Source of the DNA: Flavobacterium filum DSM 17961
GTDB lineage: Bacteria; Bacteroidota; Bacteroidia; Flavobacteriales; Flavobacteriaceae
DNA: 32,192 nt
Direction: 5' to 3'
Assembly (NCBI RefSeq): GCF_000425465.1
Contig: NZ_AUDM01000020.1
Location: 1-32,192 of the forward strand
A program made the translations under genes and the position numbers. This document shows positions 17,932 through 26,983 of this stretch, piece by piece. The notes under the pieces were generated by a model. The model made no database searches. It saw nothing but the letters and a program-made list of their open reading frames with translations, and was not told the DNA's origin. Every line of letters starts with the position of its first letter. The first letter of the stretch is position 1.

Positions 17932-18336
17932 ATGACAAAAAAAGAAGTCACACAATTAAGCTATGATATAGTTGGTTGTGCAATAACTGTTCACAAAACA
18001 TTAGGCCCTGGCTTATTAGAATCAGTTTATGAAAAATGCCTTCAAAAAGAATTAGAATATAATGGGTTCCAAGTTGAAACTCAAAAAAAAGTAAAATTAG
18101 AATATAGAGATTTATTAATTGAAACTAAATTAAGGCTAGATTTAATAGTAAACAATACTGTAGTAGTAGAAATAAAAACTGTTGAAAATTTACTACCCGT
18201 TCATGAAGCTCAATTATTGACTTATATGAGTTTACTGGAAAAACCTCAAGGATTATTAATCAATTTTTACACTGACAACATATCAAAATCAGTAAAACCA
18301 ATGGTTAATGAATATTTCAAAATGCTTAATCCCTGA
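17932..18336 (+). CDS. GxxExxY protein (inserted cassette gene)
   Basis: This 134-residue member of the GxxExxY family has the name-giving motif as GLLESVY (residues 27-33). Conserved downstream elements are LDLIVNNTVVVEIKTVENL, a D...E-x-K pattern like a PD-(D/E)XK nuclease core, and HEAQLLTYMSLLEKPQGLLI. Members are common as stand-alone genes in Bacteroidota and have no established function. The gene is flanked by 31-bp inverted repeats and interrupts a carbohydrate operon to which it has no evident functional link, so it looks like a mobile or formerly mobile insert. The ATG at 17932 gives the usual length. Confidence 0.85.
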   Translation: MTKKEVTQLSYDIVGCAITVHKTLGPGLLESVYEKCLQKELEYNGFQVETQKKVKLEYRDLLIETKLRLDLIVNNTVVVEIKTVENLLPVHEAQLLTYMSLLEKPQGLLINFYTDNISKSVKPMVNEYFKMLNP

Positions 18337-18365
18337 ATTTTTAATCATACTTATCCTTAATAAAC

Positions 18366-18396
18366 CTTAATGAAAAGACCTTAACTTCTTAATGTT
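18366..18396. repeat. Right inverted-repeat arm of the GxxExxY cassette
   Basis: This is the partner of the arm at 17855-17885 and ends CCTTAACTTCTTAATGTT. It ends 7 bases before the proper start of the cyclomaltodextrinase gene and contains the upstream in-frame ATG at 18392, which is therefore probably not used. Confidence 0.8.
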
Positions 18397-18403
18397 TAAA
18401 ACA

Positions 18404-20260
18404 ATGAAAAAGCTACTTATTTTTTTACTTCTATCAACTTCAGCTTTTGCTCAAGTCAATCGCATTGAACCACCCAACTGGTGGACCGGATTTAAAAACG
18501 AAAATCTGCAATTGCTCGTACATCATCCGAATATCGGAAATGCAACTCCAAAAATAGCCTACGAAGGTGTTTCAATTACTAAAGTTCACAAAGCCAAAAG
18601 CCCGAACTATTTGTTCATCGATTTAAAAATAGACAAATCCACAAAACCCGGAAAGTTCAATATTCTTTTTGAACTGGATAAAGGAAAAAAAATCACTCAA
18701 TCCTACGAGCTTAAAGCGAAATCGAAACCATCCAACGAATTTATTGGATTCAACAGTTCCGATGCCATTTACCTCATCACTCCGGATCGTTTTGCCAACG
18801 GAAATGAAGCCAACGACATCGTGAAAACGATGAACGAAACCGCATTAGACCGAACGCACGACTACAAACGTCACGGCGGCGATATTCAAGGCATTACCAA
18901 CCACATTGATTACATCAAAAACTTAGGATTCACCGCAATTTGGCCAACTCCAGTTTTAACCAATGATATGAAAGGTGGTTCCTATCACGGCTATGCAATG
19001 ACCGATTTTTATCAAGTTGACCCACGATTTGGAAACTTAACTGATTATAAAAATCTAGCTGAAAAATTGCAACAAAATGGCATGAAACTCATCATGGATC
19101 AAGTGGCCAACCATTGCGGTAGCGAACATTGGTGGATGAAAGATTTGCCATTTGCCGATTGGGTGAGTTACCAAGAACTATTTGAAAAAGAAAAAAAATA
19201 CGTTACTTCCAATCATCGCAGAACCAGCAACCAAGATTTGTATGCTTCCGAAAAAGACAAAAAAGAAATGGCAGACGGTTGGTTTGTTTCTTCTATGCCC
19301 GATTTGAATCAACGCAATCCTTTTTTGGCAAAATACATCATTCAAAATAGCATTTGGTGGATTGAAACACTCCATTTAGGAGGAATTCGCCAAGATACCT
19401 ATCCTTATCCTGACAAAACATTTATGAGCAATTGGGCTGGAGCAATCATGAATGAATATCCGAATTTTAACATTGTGGGAGAAGAATGGAGTTCGAATCC
19501 GCTACTGATTGGTTATTGGCAACAAGGAGCAAACAACAAAGATGGTTACCAATCCAACTTGCGTTCTACGATGGATTTTGCCATGCAAACACTCATTCCG
19601 CAAGCCATCAAAGAAACAGAAAGTTGGGACAAAGGTTTGGCAAAACTTTACGATGGTTTAGCCAACGATTTTCATTATGCGTCTCCCAAAGACATTATGA
19701 TTTTTCCGGACAATCACGACATGGATCGCATTTTTACTCAATTGGAAGAAAATGTAGAAAATACCAAAATGGCTTTGGCAACTTATTTGGTTTTACCGAG
19801 AATTCCACAATTCTATTACGGAACAGAAATTTTGATGCAAAACACCGCCAAACCCGGAGATCACGGCCTAATTAGAACTGATTTTCCCGGCGGATGGAAA
19901 GGCGATAAAGTAAATGCTTTTACTGGCGAAGGTCTAACTGCTGAGCAAAAAGATGTGCAAAATTTTTTATCCAAAATTTTAAATTACCGTAAAAACAGTA
20001 AAGCCATTCACGAAGGTAAAACGATACATTTTGCTCCAAATAACGGAGTTTATACTTTATTTAGACTATTGAATGATGAAATTGTCGTTTTTATTTTAAA
20101 CAAAAAGGATTCGGCAAAAGTAGATTTATCGATTTATAAAGAACTGAATTTGAATGGTAAAAAATTCAAAAACATCCTTACCGGAGAAGAATTTATTTGG
20201 GATAATGAATTGAATTTGAACCAAAAAGGAGCTTTTATTTTTACAACAAAAATGAATTAA
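18404..20260 (+). CDS. Cyclomaltodextrinase/neopullulanase-like GH13 amylase (SusA type)
   Basis: This 618-residue exported GH13 enzyme probably acts in the periplasm on cyclodextrins, maltodextrins or pullulan-type bonds. The signal peptide is KKLLIFLLLSTSAFAQ. An N-terminal beta domain starting RIEPPNWWTGFKNENLQLL matches the cyclomaltodextrinase N-domain. The barrel follows with DQVANHCG (region I) and the triad D331 (GGIRQDTYPYP), E360 (VGEEW) and D439 (PDNHDMDRI). A small beta C-domain (NNGVYTLFRLLNDEIVVFIL) closes the protein. The order matches Flavobacterium cyclomaltodextrinase. An ATG at 18392 would add four residues but lies inside the right cassette repeat; 18404 gives the normal signal peptide. 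It is followed 3 bases later by the GH31 gene. Confidence 0.9.
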   Translation: MKKLLIFLLLSTSAFAQVNRIEPPNWWTGFKNENLQLLVHHPNIGNATPKIAYEGVSITKVHKAKSPNYLFIDLKIDKSTKPGKFNILFELDKGKKITQSYELKAKSKPSNEFIGFNSSDAIYLITPDRFANGNEANDIVKTMNETALDRTHDYKRHGGDIQGITNHIDYIKNLGFTAIWPTPVLTNDMKGGSYHGYAMTDFYQVDPRFGNLTDYKNLAEKLQQNGMKLIMDQVANHCGSEHWWMKDLPFADWVSYQELFEKEKKYVTSNHRRTSNQDLYASEKDKKEMADGWFVSSMPDLNQRNPFLAKYIIQNSIWWIETLHLGGIRQDTYPYPDKTFMSNWAGAIMNEYPNFNIVGEEWSSNPLLIGYWQQGANNKDGYQSNLRSTMDFAMQTLIPQAIKETESWDKGLAKLYDGLANDFHYASPKDIMIFPDNHDMDRIFTQLEENVENTKMALATYLVLPRIPQFYYGTEILMQNTAKPGDHGLIRTDFPGGWKGDKVNAFTGEGLTAEQKDVQNFLSKILNYRKNSKAIHEGKTIHFAPNNGVYTLFRLLNDEIVVFILNKKDSAKVDLSIYKELNLNGKKFKNILTGEEFIWDNELNLNQKGAFIFTTKMN

Positions 20261-20263
20261 CGA

Positions 20264-22660
20264 ATGAAAAAACTCTTTTTACTTTTATTCTTAACGACAA
20301 TTGGTTTTGCTCAAAACACCAAAAGAGAATATTTTTCTCATTCGTGGAATGGTTACGAATTGGAATTAAGCACCACCGATGGAACTTATTTCATACAATT
20401 TTACAATGCAAAAATTGCCGAAACCTCATTTGTTCCTAAAGGTGAAAAATTCAATTCGCAATCGCATGCCGTTGTTCTCAAAACGAAAAATCATCCCTTT
20501 CAAATTCAGGAAAATGCCAATTTTATTGAAATGAAAACCGATGAATTGAGTATAAAAATCATTAAATCGCCATTTCAAATAACGTATTCTCACCAAAATA
20601 AAATTCTTTTATCCGAAAAATTAGGTTACTTCAAACGCAAACATGAACCGCTTGAAAAAGTGAAAGGCAACATCGTTTATGATTCTACCGAAGTGATTCA
20701 ATTCAATATCAATGCAACAGAAAAACTGTATGGTGGCGGTGCAAGAGTATTAGGAATGAATCGTCGTGGCAACCGATTAGCACTTTACAACCGTGCCGAT
20801 TACGGTTATGAAACCCGTTCTGAACTGATGAATTTCACCCTTCCAATTGTGATTTCATCCCAAAAATATATGGTTCATTTTGATAATGCTCCTATTGGTT
20901 ATTTGGATTTAGATAGTAAAAAAGAAAATGTGTTAGAATACGAAACCATTTCCGGTAGAAAAACCTATCAAGTGATTGTTGGCAATTCATGGGAAAATTT
21001 AGTCGCCAACTATACCGAATTAACCGGAAGACAACCGTTGCCTCCACGTTGGGCTTTGGGTAATTTTTCTTCTCGTTTTGGTTATCATTCCGAAGCCGAA
21101 GCCCGTCGGACCATTCAAAAATTCAAAGATGAAAACATTCCCGTTGATGCCATTATTTTAGATTTGTATTGGTTTGGGAAAGAAGTACAAGGCACAATGG
21201 GGAATTTAGAAGTATATCGTGATAGCTTTCCTACGTTTGAAAAAATGGTGGATGATTTCAATAAATTGGGCATCAAAACCATTCCTATCACAGAACCATT
21301 TATTTTGACCACTTCCAAAAAATGGCAAGAAGCGGTGGATAAAAAAATCTTAGCCACCGATACAAAAGGAAATCCTTTTACGTATGATTTTTATTTTGGA
21401 AATACCGGTATTATCGATATTTTTAAAATAGATGGAAAAAAATGGTTTTGGAACATCTACCAAGAACTAGCCAACAAAGGAGTTGGCGGAGTTTGGGGCG
21501 ATTTGGGTGAACCCGAAGTATTTCCGGCCGCTGCTCAAACCTTTGGCGGAAGTGCTGATGAAGTACACAATATTTACGGTCATAATTGGGCTAAATTGGT
21601 TTTTGAAGGCTATCAAGGTAACTTTCCAACACAGAGACCTTTTATTTTGATGCGTTCCGGCTATTCGGGATCGCAACGGTATGGTATGATTCCTTGGAGT
21701 GGCGATGTGAACAGAACGTGGGGCGGACTTTCCGGTCAAGTGGAAATTTCTCTGCAAATGGGAATGCAAGGTTTAGCCTACATGCACTCCGATTTAGGCG
21801 GATTTGCGGGAGCGAATTTAGATGATGAATTGTATGTGCGTTGGTTGCAATACGGTGTTTTCAATCCGATTTTTCGTCCGCATGCTCAATCAGATGTGGC
21901 TTCTGAACCGATTTTTAGAAGTGAATGGGCAAAAAATTTAGCCAAAAAGGCAATTGAATTGCGTTACTCAATGCTTCCCTACAATTATAGTTTGGCTTAT
22001 GAAAATTCGCAAACCGGTATTCCATTAATGCGACCTTTGTTTTTTGAAGAACCGGATAATGAAGCCTTATTGACCAAATCAGAAGGCTATTTATGGGGAA
22101 AAGATTATCTGGTTTATCCGATTATGGAAGCAAATCAGCAATCAAAAGAAGTCTATTTCCCTAAAAATGGGAATTGGACGGATATTTATTCCACAAAAAA
22201 ATATAGTGGTGGTTCAACTGAAAAAATAAATGTTGCTACCACTCACATCCCAACATTTGTGCGAAGTGGTGTTTTGATTCCATCAACAAAAGTGGTCCAA
22301 ACCACTCAAAATTATGATAATTCCAATTTAGATTTACATCTATATTTTGATGAAAAAGTAACGTCAAGCGAACGTCAATTCTATTTTGATGAAGGAAATA
22401 ATTCAAAAGAAAACAATCCGGAACTGCTGACTTGCGAAACAGAAATCGAAAAAAAATCACTCTTCATTTACATTGAAAGCAATTTATTTCCTTCCAAAGG
22501 AAAAAAAGGTACGATTCATGTTTTTTTGTTAGCTAAAAAACCGAAATCTGTGCTGATGGATGGTAAAAAAGTTAAATTTCAATATGATAAAATAGCTAAA
22601 AAATTAACTTTTGACTATGTAATGTCCTCTAACAAATCCAATATTAAAATTAAATTATAA
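20264..22660 (+). CDS. GH31 alpha-glucosidase
   Basis: This 798-residue exported GH31 enzyme releases glucose from the non-reducing ends of malto-oligosaccharides. The signal peptide is KKLFLLLFLTTIGFAQ. The N-terminal galactose-mutarotase-like domain contains EKLYGGGARVLGMNRRG. The barrel carries nucleophile D413 in VWGDLGEPE and acid/base D481 in PWSGDVNRTWGG, with the HSDLGGFAG motif after it. A proximal beta domain with the sequence 'GYLWGKDYLVYPI' and a DUF5110-like C-terminus follow. It begins 3 bases after the cyclomaltodextrinase stop, and its TAA overlaps the next ATG by one base, so the three enzymes are co-translated. Substrate preference between alpha-1,4 and alpha-1,6 bonds cannot be told from sequence. 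Confidence 0.9.
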   Translation: MKKLFLLLFLTTIGFAQNTKREYFSHSWNGYELELSTTDGTYFIQFYNAKIAETSFVPKGEKFNSQSHAVVLKTKNHPFQIQENANFIEMKTDELSIKIIKSPFQITYSHQNKILLSEKLGYFKRKHEPLEKVKGNIVYDSTEVIQFNINATEKLYGGGARVLGMNRRGNRLALYNRADYGYETRSELMNFTLPIVISSQKYMVHFDNAPIGYLDLDSKKENVLEYETISGRKTYQVIVGNSWENLVANYTELTGRQPLPPRWALGNFSSRFGYHSEAEARRTIQKFKDENIPVDAIILDLYWFGKEVQGTMGNLEVYRDSFPTFEKMVDDFNKLGIKTIPITEPFILTTSKKWQEAVDKKILATDTKGNPFTYDFYFGNTGIIDIFKIDGKKWFWNIYQELANKGVGGVWGDLGEPEVFPAAAQTFGGSADEVHNIYGHNWAKLVFEGYQGNFPTQRPFILMRSGYSGSQRYGMIPWSGDVNRTWGGLSGQVEISLQMGMQGLAYMHSDLGGFAGANLDDELYVRWLQYGVFNPIFRPHAQSDVASEPIFRSEWAKNLAKKAIELRYSMLPYNYSLAYENSQTGIPLMRPLFFEEPDNEALLTKSEGYLWGKDYLVYPIMEANQQSKEVYFPKNGNWTDIYSTKKYSGGSTEKINVATTHIPTFVRSGVLIPSTKVVQTTQNYDNSNLDLHLYFDEKVTSSERQFYFDEGNNSKENNPELLTCETEIEKKSLFIYIESNLFPSKGKKGTIHVFLLAKKPKSVLMDGKKVKFQYDKIAKKLTFDYVMSSNKSNIKIKL

Positions 22661-24309
22661 TGAAAAAAATATTGTTCACCCTAATCCTAACTACTATGTT
22701 TCTAGGATGTTCACCCAAAAAAGAAACCGTTCAAACCAAAACTCCATTTGTTTGGGAAGGAGCCAATTTGTATTTTTTATTAATTGATCGATTCAACAAT
22801 GGCAATCCAGATAACGACAAGATTATTCCAAGAGACAAACAAACCGGAGTGCTACGTAATTTTATGGGTGGGGACATTAAAGGGATTACGCAAAAAATCG
22901 ACGAAGGTTATTTTACTGATTTAGGTATAAATGCCATTTGGATGACACCTGTCGTGGAACAAATTCACGGCTCGGTGGATGAAGGAACCGGAAACTCCTA
23001 TGGTTTTCATGGCTATTGGACCAAAGATTGGACGAACATCGACCCAAGTTATGGCACAAAAGAGGATTTGAAAGAATTGGTAGAAAAAGCCCATGCCAAA
23101 GGTATCCGAATTGTATTGGATGCTGTGATTAACCACACCGGACCGGTTACCGAATTAGACCCCGTTTGGCCGGAAAGTTGGGTGCGAACCGGACCGAAAT
23201 GTACGTATGACACTTATCAAAACTACATCGATTGTACGTTGGTAGAAAACCTTCCGGACGTTAAAACCGAAAGCAATGAAAACGTAGAATTGCCTCCCGC
23301 TTTGGTTGAAAAATGGAAAAAAGAAGGCCGTTACGAACAAGAAGTAGCCGAATTGGATGAATTTTTCAAACGTACCGGCTATCCAAGAGCACCGAAATAT
23401 TACATCATGAAATGGTTATCTGATTACATTACCGATTTCGGAATTGATGGTTATCGCGTAGATACCGTGAAACACACTACCGAAGATGTGTGGGCTGATT
23501 TTAAAAAAGTGTGTAAAGATGCTTTTGCTCAATACAAAAAAGACAATCCAGATAAAGTGTTGGACGATAATGAATTTTTCATTGTAGGTGAAGTATATGG
23601 TTATGGAATAAGCGGAAAGCAACTTTATAATTTTGGCGACAAAAAAGTTAACTATTTTGAAAACGGTTTTGGCTCACTCATCAACTTTGATTTTAAAGGA
23701 GATGCGAATAAACCGTATGAAGAACTTTTCAGTAATTATTCCTCTATTTTAAGTGCTGATTTAAAAGGGTTGAGCGTAATGAACTATGTTACTTCGCACG
23801 ATGACGGCTGGCCCTTTGACAAAAAAAGAGAAAAAGTATTTGATGCCGGAACCAAATTACTACTAGCTCCTGGAATTTCGCAAGTATATTATGGTGATGA
23901 AACCGCTCGTTCTCTGGAAATTGAAGGAGCACAAGGCGATGCTACTTTGCGTTCGTTTATGAATTGGGAAGACCTCAAAACCAATGAAAACACGAAAAAT
24001 GTATTGACGCATTTTCAAAAAATTGGGCAGTTTCGAAAAAACCATCCAGCGGTTGGAGCAGGAACTCACAAAGAAATTTCAAAAACTCCGTTTTATACTT
24101 TCAGCAGAACCTTCACCAAAGGCGATTTTACCGATAAAGTGGTAATTGGTTTGGAATTGCCTTTCGGAAAAAAAGAGATCAATGTTTCCTCTGTTTTTGA
24201 AGATGGAACGGAAGTTCACGATGCTTTTTCAGGAATTTCAACTACTGTTAAAGAAGGAAAAGTGGTTATTGAAAGTCAGATGGGGATTGTGTTGTTGGAA
24301 AAAAAGTAA
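22660..24309 (+). CDS. GH13 alpha-amylase lipoprotein
   Basis: This 549-residue alpha-amylase-family lipoprotein has a lipobox MFLGC (Cys17) followed by SPKKE. The barrel starts soon after (NLYFLLIDRFNNGNPDND). Region I is LDAVINHTG, and the triad is D268 (GYRVDTVKH), E311 (IVGEVYG) and D381 (TSHDDGWPF). A short beta C-domain ends the protein. In SusG-type loci such a lipoprotein amylase sits on the outer membrane, but the basic residues after Cys17 do not show the acidic surface-export signal, so it may face the periplasm. It is the last gene of the operon, overlapping the GH31 stop by one base and followed by a strong terminator. Confidence 0.9.
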   Translation: MKKILFTLILTTMFLGCSPKKETVQTKTPFVWEGANLYFLLIDRFNNGNPDNDKIIPRDKQTGVLRNFMGGDIKGITQKIDEGYFTDLGINAIWMTPVVEQIHGSVDEGTGNSYGFHGYWTKDWTNIDPSYGTKEDLKELVEKAHAKGIRIVLDAVINHTGPVTELDPVWPESWVRTGPKCTYDTYQNYIDCTLVENLPDVKTESNENVELPPALVEKWKKEGRYEQEVAELDEFFKRTGYPRAPKYYIMKWLSDYITDFGIDGYRVDTVKHTTEDVWADFKKVCKDAFAQYKKDNPDKVLDDNEFFIVGEVYGYGISGKQLYNFGDKKVNYFENGFGSLINFDFKGDANKPYEELFSNYSSILSADLKGLSVMNYVTSHDDGWPFDKKREKVFDAGTKLLLAPGISQVYYGDETARSLEIEGAQGDATLRSFMNWEDLKTNENTKNVLTHFQKIGQFRKNHPAVGAGTHKEISKTPFYTFSRTFTKGDFTDKVVIGLELPFGKKEINVSSVFEDGTEVHDAFSGISTTVKEGKVVIESQMGIVLLEKK

Positions 24310-24339
24310 TTTTAGATTAATAAAATAACAAAGGCTATC

Positions 24340-24385
24340 AAAAAAAATGCTTCAAAAAGTTAAAGCTATTTGGAGCATTTTTTTT
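24340..24385 (+). terminator. Terminator of the maltose operon
   Basis: A 17-bp stem (24340-24356 with 24369-24385, one G-U pair) has a 12-base loop and ends in eight T on its 3' arm; the eight A on the 5' arm make it work in both directions. It starts 31 bases after the last amylase stop codon and separates the carbohydrate operon from the RHS region. Confidence 0.85.
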
Positions 24386-24525
24386 GAAGTGCTTTGTGCA
24401 TTTTACAATTTAAGTTTAAAAAGATTTAAATATTTTCTTATTTTTAAAAATTATATGTTTTTTATTAATGAATGCGGAGCGGTTTAATATTTTCTCCCAT
24501 TTGAAGTTTTTTATTAATTTACTAT

Positions 24526-24717
24526 ATGAAAAATAAAATTATTGGTTATTTATTCATTTTAATTTTAGTCATAATAATTTTTTTCTTTAGAATAATCTAT
24601 ATTAGAGATAAATTTTATTTTAAGAAATCTGATATAGTAATTATTATTTTTAGTTCTATTATTTGTTTTTGGATTTATAAATATGAATCAAGAAAAAATA
24701 AATCCAATAAAAATTAA
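24526..24717 (+). CDS. Small two-segment membrane protein, possible orphan immunity protein
   Basis: This 63-residue protein is not recognised. It has two hydrophobic segments (IIGYLFILILVIIIFFFRII and DIVIIIFSSIICFWIYKY) separated by a short charged stretch, and a basic tail. It resembles in size and build the two small membrane proteins encoded after RHS tail 2. Its upstream bases (AAGTTTTTTATTAATTT) resemble the -7 region of the RHS cassette leaders. It may be an immunity gene whose toxin tip has been lost. Low composition complexity means it could also be a chance frame. Confidence 0.45.
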   Translation: MKNKIIGYLFILILVIIIFFFRIIYIRDKFYFKKSDIVIIIFSSIICFWIYKYESRKNKSNKN

Positions 24718-24836
24718 TAATATATTTAACAAGGGAATTAAATGTTAGTGTCCCCAGCTTCGCAAAGTATTCAGCACAAATATCCTATGAATAGCTCCGC
24801 ACTCGAGCGAAGCGAGGAAGAGCATTTTATACAAAG
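24718..24836. other. Junction sequence before the truncated RHS gene
   Basis: About 75 GC-richer bases (24742-24820), of unknown origin, include CTCGAGCGAAGCGA. RHS-type coding resumes at about 24822 (reads AFYTKVNNHLGG). The frame is closed by a TAG at 24792-24794 and has no ATG, GTG or TTG before 24837. This looks like a deletion or insertion scar that removed the 5' part of the RHS gene. Confidence 0.5.
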
Positions 24837-26981
24837 GTGAATAACCATTTAGGAGGACATACAGAAACATTTTCAAAGCTAGACTTTCAAGGAACACCAT
24901 TAGAAACACAAACCAAACATACACGTGATACCAACCCTTTGGTGGTAACCGTTGTTGATGAGTTTGAATATTTGCACAATGGTAAACTAAAAAAACACGT
25001 TCAAAAAGTGAACAATAATCCACAAGAACTCATCGTTGCCAATACCTATGATGAGCTGGGTCAGTTGATTTCAAAACAAGTGGGTGGACAAGACATTGAT
25101 AATGAAATTGGTTATCAAAAAATAGACTATCGTTATAACATCAGAGGATGGCTAACCCATATCAATGATATTGAAGATTTAAGAGAAAACGGGGCTTTAA
25201 ATGATGATTTATTTGCCTTTAAAATCAATTACAACGAAATTACTGAAGTGGAAAATGGCGACATGAATTTTGTCGCAACAAGTTTTAACAACACCGTAAA
25301 ACCACTTTTTAACGGAAACATAGCCGAAACCTATTGGAAAACCGGAACCGATGATATCCTACGAAAATACAGTTACAGCTACGATGATTTGAACCGATTG
25401 AAGAAAGCCTATTTTCAGAAACCGTATGATGTTGTACCCTACACTCAGTCGTTTGATGAATACTTGGATTACGATAAAAACGGAAATATTTTGCAATTAA
25501 ACCGTTATGCCGACCAAAACGAATATGGAAATGTTATAGAAATAGATGCGTTAGGTTACCATTACCAACAACACTCTAACAAATTAATGAAAGTAACCGA
25601 TGCCACTAATTTTAGTGCAGGTTTTCGTGACGACAGTGATGGTACAAATGATACAGATGATGATTATGACTATGATGATAACGGAAACATGATAAGTGAT
25701 GAAAACAAAGGAATTGGAACTATAAAGTATAACCATCTCAATTTACCAACATCAATTAGATTTGTAAACGGAGAAATTCGTTATCTTTACAATGCCGCAG
25801 GCGTTAAAGTAGGCAAAACAGTTTACCAAGGCAGTGAAGACCCGATTGTAACCGATTATTTAGGCGGTTTTCAATATGTGGATAGTGAATTACAGTTCTT
25901 CCCTCACCCGGAAGGCTATGTAAGTGTGGTGAAATTTGGAACGGAAACCTTAGTAATTAACTATGCGTATCAGTACAAAGACCACCTTGGCAACATCCGC
26001 TTAAACTATGGAAAAGACCCTGAAACCAACGTTCTTAAAGTATTGGAAGAAAACCACTATTACCCTTTTGGTTTAAAACACCAAAATTACAACACGGGTA
26101 GAAAGCAATACGGCAAAAAAGAAGACGAACTTACAGCTTTGCAAATACCCGGTTTAGTATTGCCAACGGAGGAAAAACCGATGGTGTATAAGTATAAGTA
26201 TAATGGGAAGGAGTGGCAAGACGAGCTAGGACTGAATGTTTACGACTACGACAATAGAATTTATGACCAAGCTTTAGGTCGTTTTTGGCAGATGGATCCT
26301 TTGGCCGAACAAGGTCGTAGATGGTCACCTTATAACTATTGTTTTAATAGCCCTATATACTTCCAAGATCCTGATGGAATGTGGCCTGATTTTCCGGGTT
26401 ATGTAAAAAGTGCTTTTAAAAGCATGGGAAATACAATAAGTAACAAATATAATGAAGTAAAGAAATCTATTGGAAATACTGTTGATAATGTTAAAAAATC
26501 AGTTTCAAACGTTGTAAAAAAAGTTAAGGACTTTGAATTTGGTGGATATGCATTTACTACTGATAAAGGTAGTTCAAAGGGTGATCAAAGTATATTAAGA
26601 AAAGGTGATAGAAAGACAGAAATGGTAAATGGATCAGGAGCTGAAACAGCAGGAAATATTTACAGACCAGGCCCAGGTAATGATTCTAAGCTAGAAAATG
26701 TAGCCAATGCATTAGATAAAACTTCTGATGCAGTTGAGCTAGCTAGGGATAATTCAAATAAAAATGGTAGTGTTAGTGAAACCAACACACCTGAACAAAG
26801 TGAAATAGTTACAGTCAAAAAGGAAACTTATTCAGTGACAGATTATCCTAACAATTCATCAAGAATACACAAATCAGAAAAAGATACGACTGTAAATGTT
26901 GACGATAAAGAAAAAATTAATAAAATGAATGCACTAAGTAAGAAAAAAGCAGAGCAAGAACTTCTTTTAAAAGGCAATTAA
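24837..26981 (+). CDS. RHS/YD-repeat protein, 5'-truncated, with tail 1 (putative toxin)
   Basis: This 714-residue RHS-type protein lacks the large N-terminal part found in Bacteroidota members (often well above 1000 residues). The first codons (GTG, VNNHLGGHTETFSKLDFQGT) match an internal YD-repeat region, so the GTG is probably just an internal Val codon and the gene may be a pseudogene or a donor cassette. YD-like repeats (YRYNIRGWLTHIND, YSYDDLNRLKKAYF) run to about residue 320. The RHS core follows (HLGNIRLNYG, NHYYPFGLKHQ, YKYNGKEWQDELGLNVYDY, PDGMWP) to about residue 516. Residues 517-714 are a unique polar, Lys/Ser/Asn-rich tail that I do not recognise. The gene for a lipoprotein starts 2 bases after the stop. 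Confidence 0.8.
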   Translation: MNNHLGGHTETFSKLDFQGTPLETQTKHTRDTNPLVVTVVDEFEYLHNGKLKKHVQKVNNNPQELIVANTYDELGQLISKQVGGQDIDNEIGYQKIDYRYNIRGWLTHINDIEDLRENGALNDDLFAFKINYNEITEVENGDMNFVATSFNNTVKPLFNGNIAETYWKTGTDDILRKYSYSYDDLNRLKKAYFQKPYDVVPYTQSFDEYLDYDKNGNILQLNRYADQNEYGNVIEIDALGYHYQQHSNKLMKVTDATNFSAGFRDDSDGTNDTDDDYDYDDNGNMISDENKGIGTIKYNHLNLPTSIRFVNGEIRYLYNAAGVKVGKTVYQGSEDPIVTDYLGGFQYVDSELQFFPHPEGYVSVVKFGTETLVINYAYQYKDHLGNIRLNYGKDPETNVLKVLEENHYYPFGLKHQNYNTGRKQYGKKEDELTALQIPGLVLPTEEKPMVYKYKYNGKEWQDELGLNVYDYDNRIYDQALGRFWQMDPLAEQGRRWSPYNYCFNSPIYFQDPDGMWPDFPGYVKSAFKSMGNTISNKYNEVKKSIGNTVDNVKKSVSNVVKKVKDFEFGGYAFTTDKGSSKGDQSILRKGDRKTEMVNGSGAETAGNIYRPGPGNDSKLENVANALDKTSDAVELARDNSNKNGSVSETNTPEQSEIVTVKKETYSVTDYPNNSSRIHKSEKDTTVNVDDKEKINKMNALSKKKAEQELLLKGN
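25798..26386 (+). repeat. RHS core repeat, copy 1 (inside the long RHS gene)
   Basis: From CAGGCGTTAAA at 25798 this stretch is repeated at 27686 and 29447. Counting from that point, GAGTGG of the EWQDEL codons lies exactly 413 bases downstream in all three copies, and ATGTGGCC ends exactly 588 bases downstream in copies 1 and 2, so there are no net indels. Copies differ mainly at silent sites. Confidence 0.9.
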
Positions 26982-26983
26982 TC

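Noticed and set aside
19486..19875. Plus-strand frame of 129 codons within the cyclomaltodextrinase gene
   Set aside because: It is an out-of-frame shadow of GH13 coding sequence that contains the catalytic Asp439 codon.
24745..25023. Minus-strand frame of 92 codons across the RHS junction
   Set aside because: It runs antisense to clear RHS coding sequence (YD-repeat protein) and has no recognisable domain or start context.
24837..26981. Complete, independently expressed RHS gene
   Set aside because: There is no normal start codon, the first residues match the middle of RHS proteins, and the frame is closed just upstream, so it is treated as 5'-truncated.
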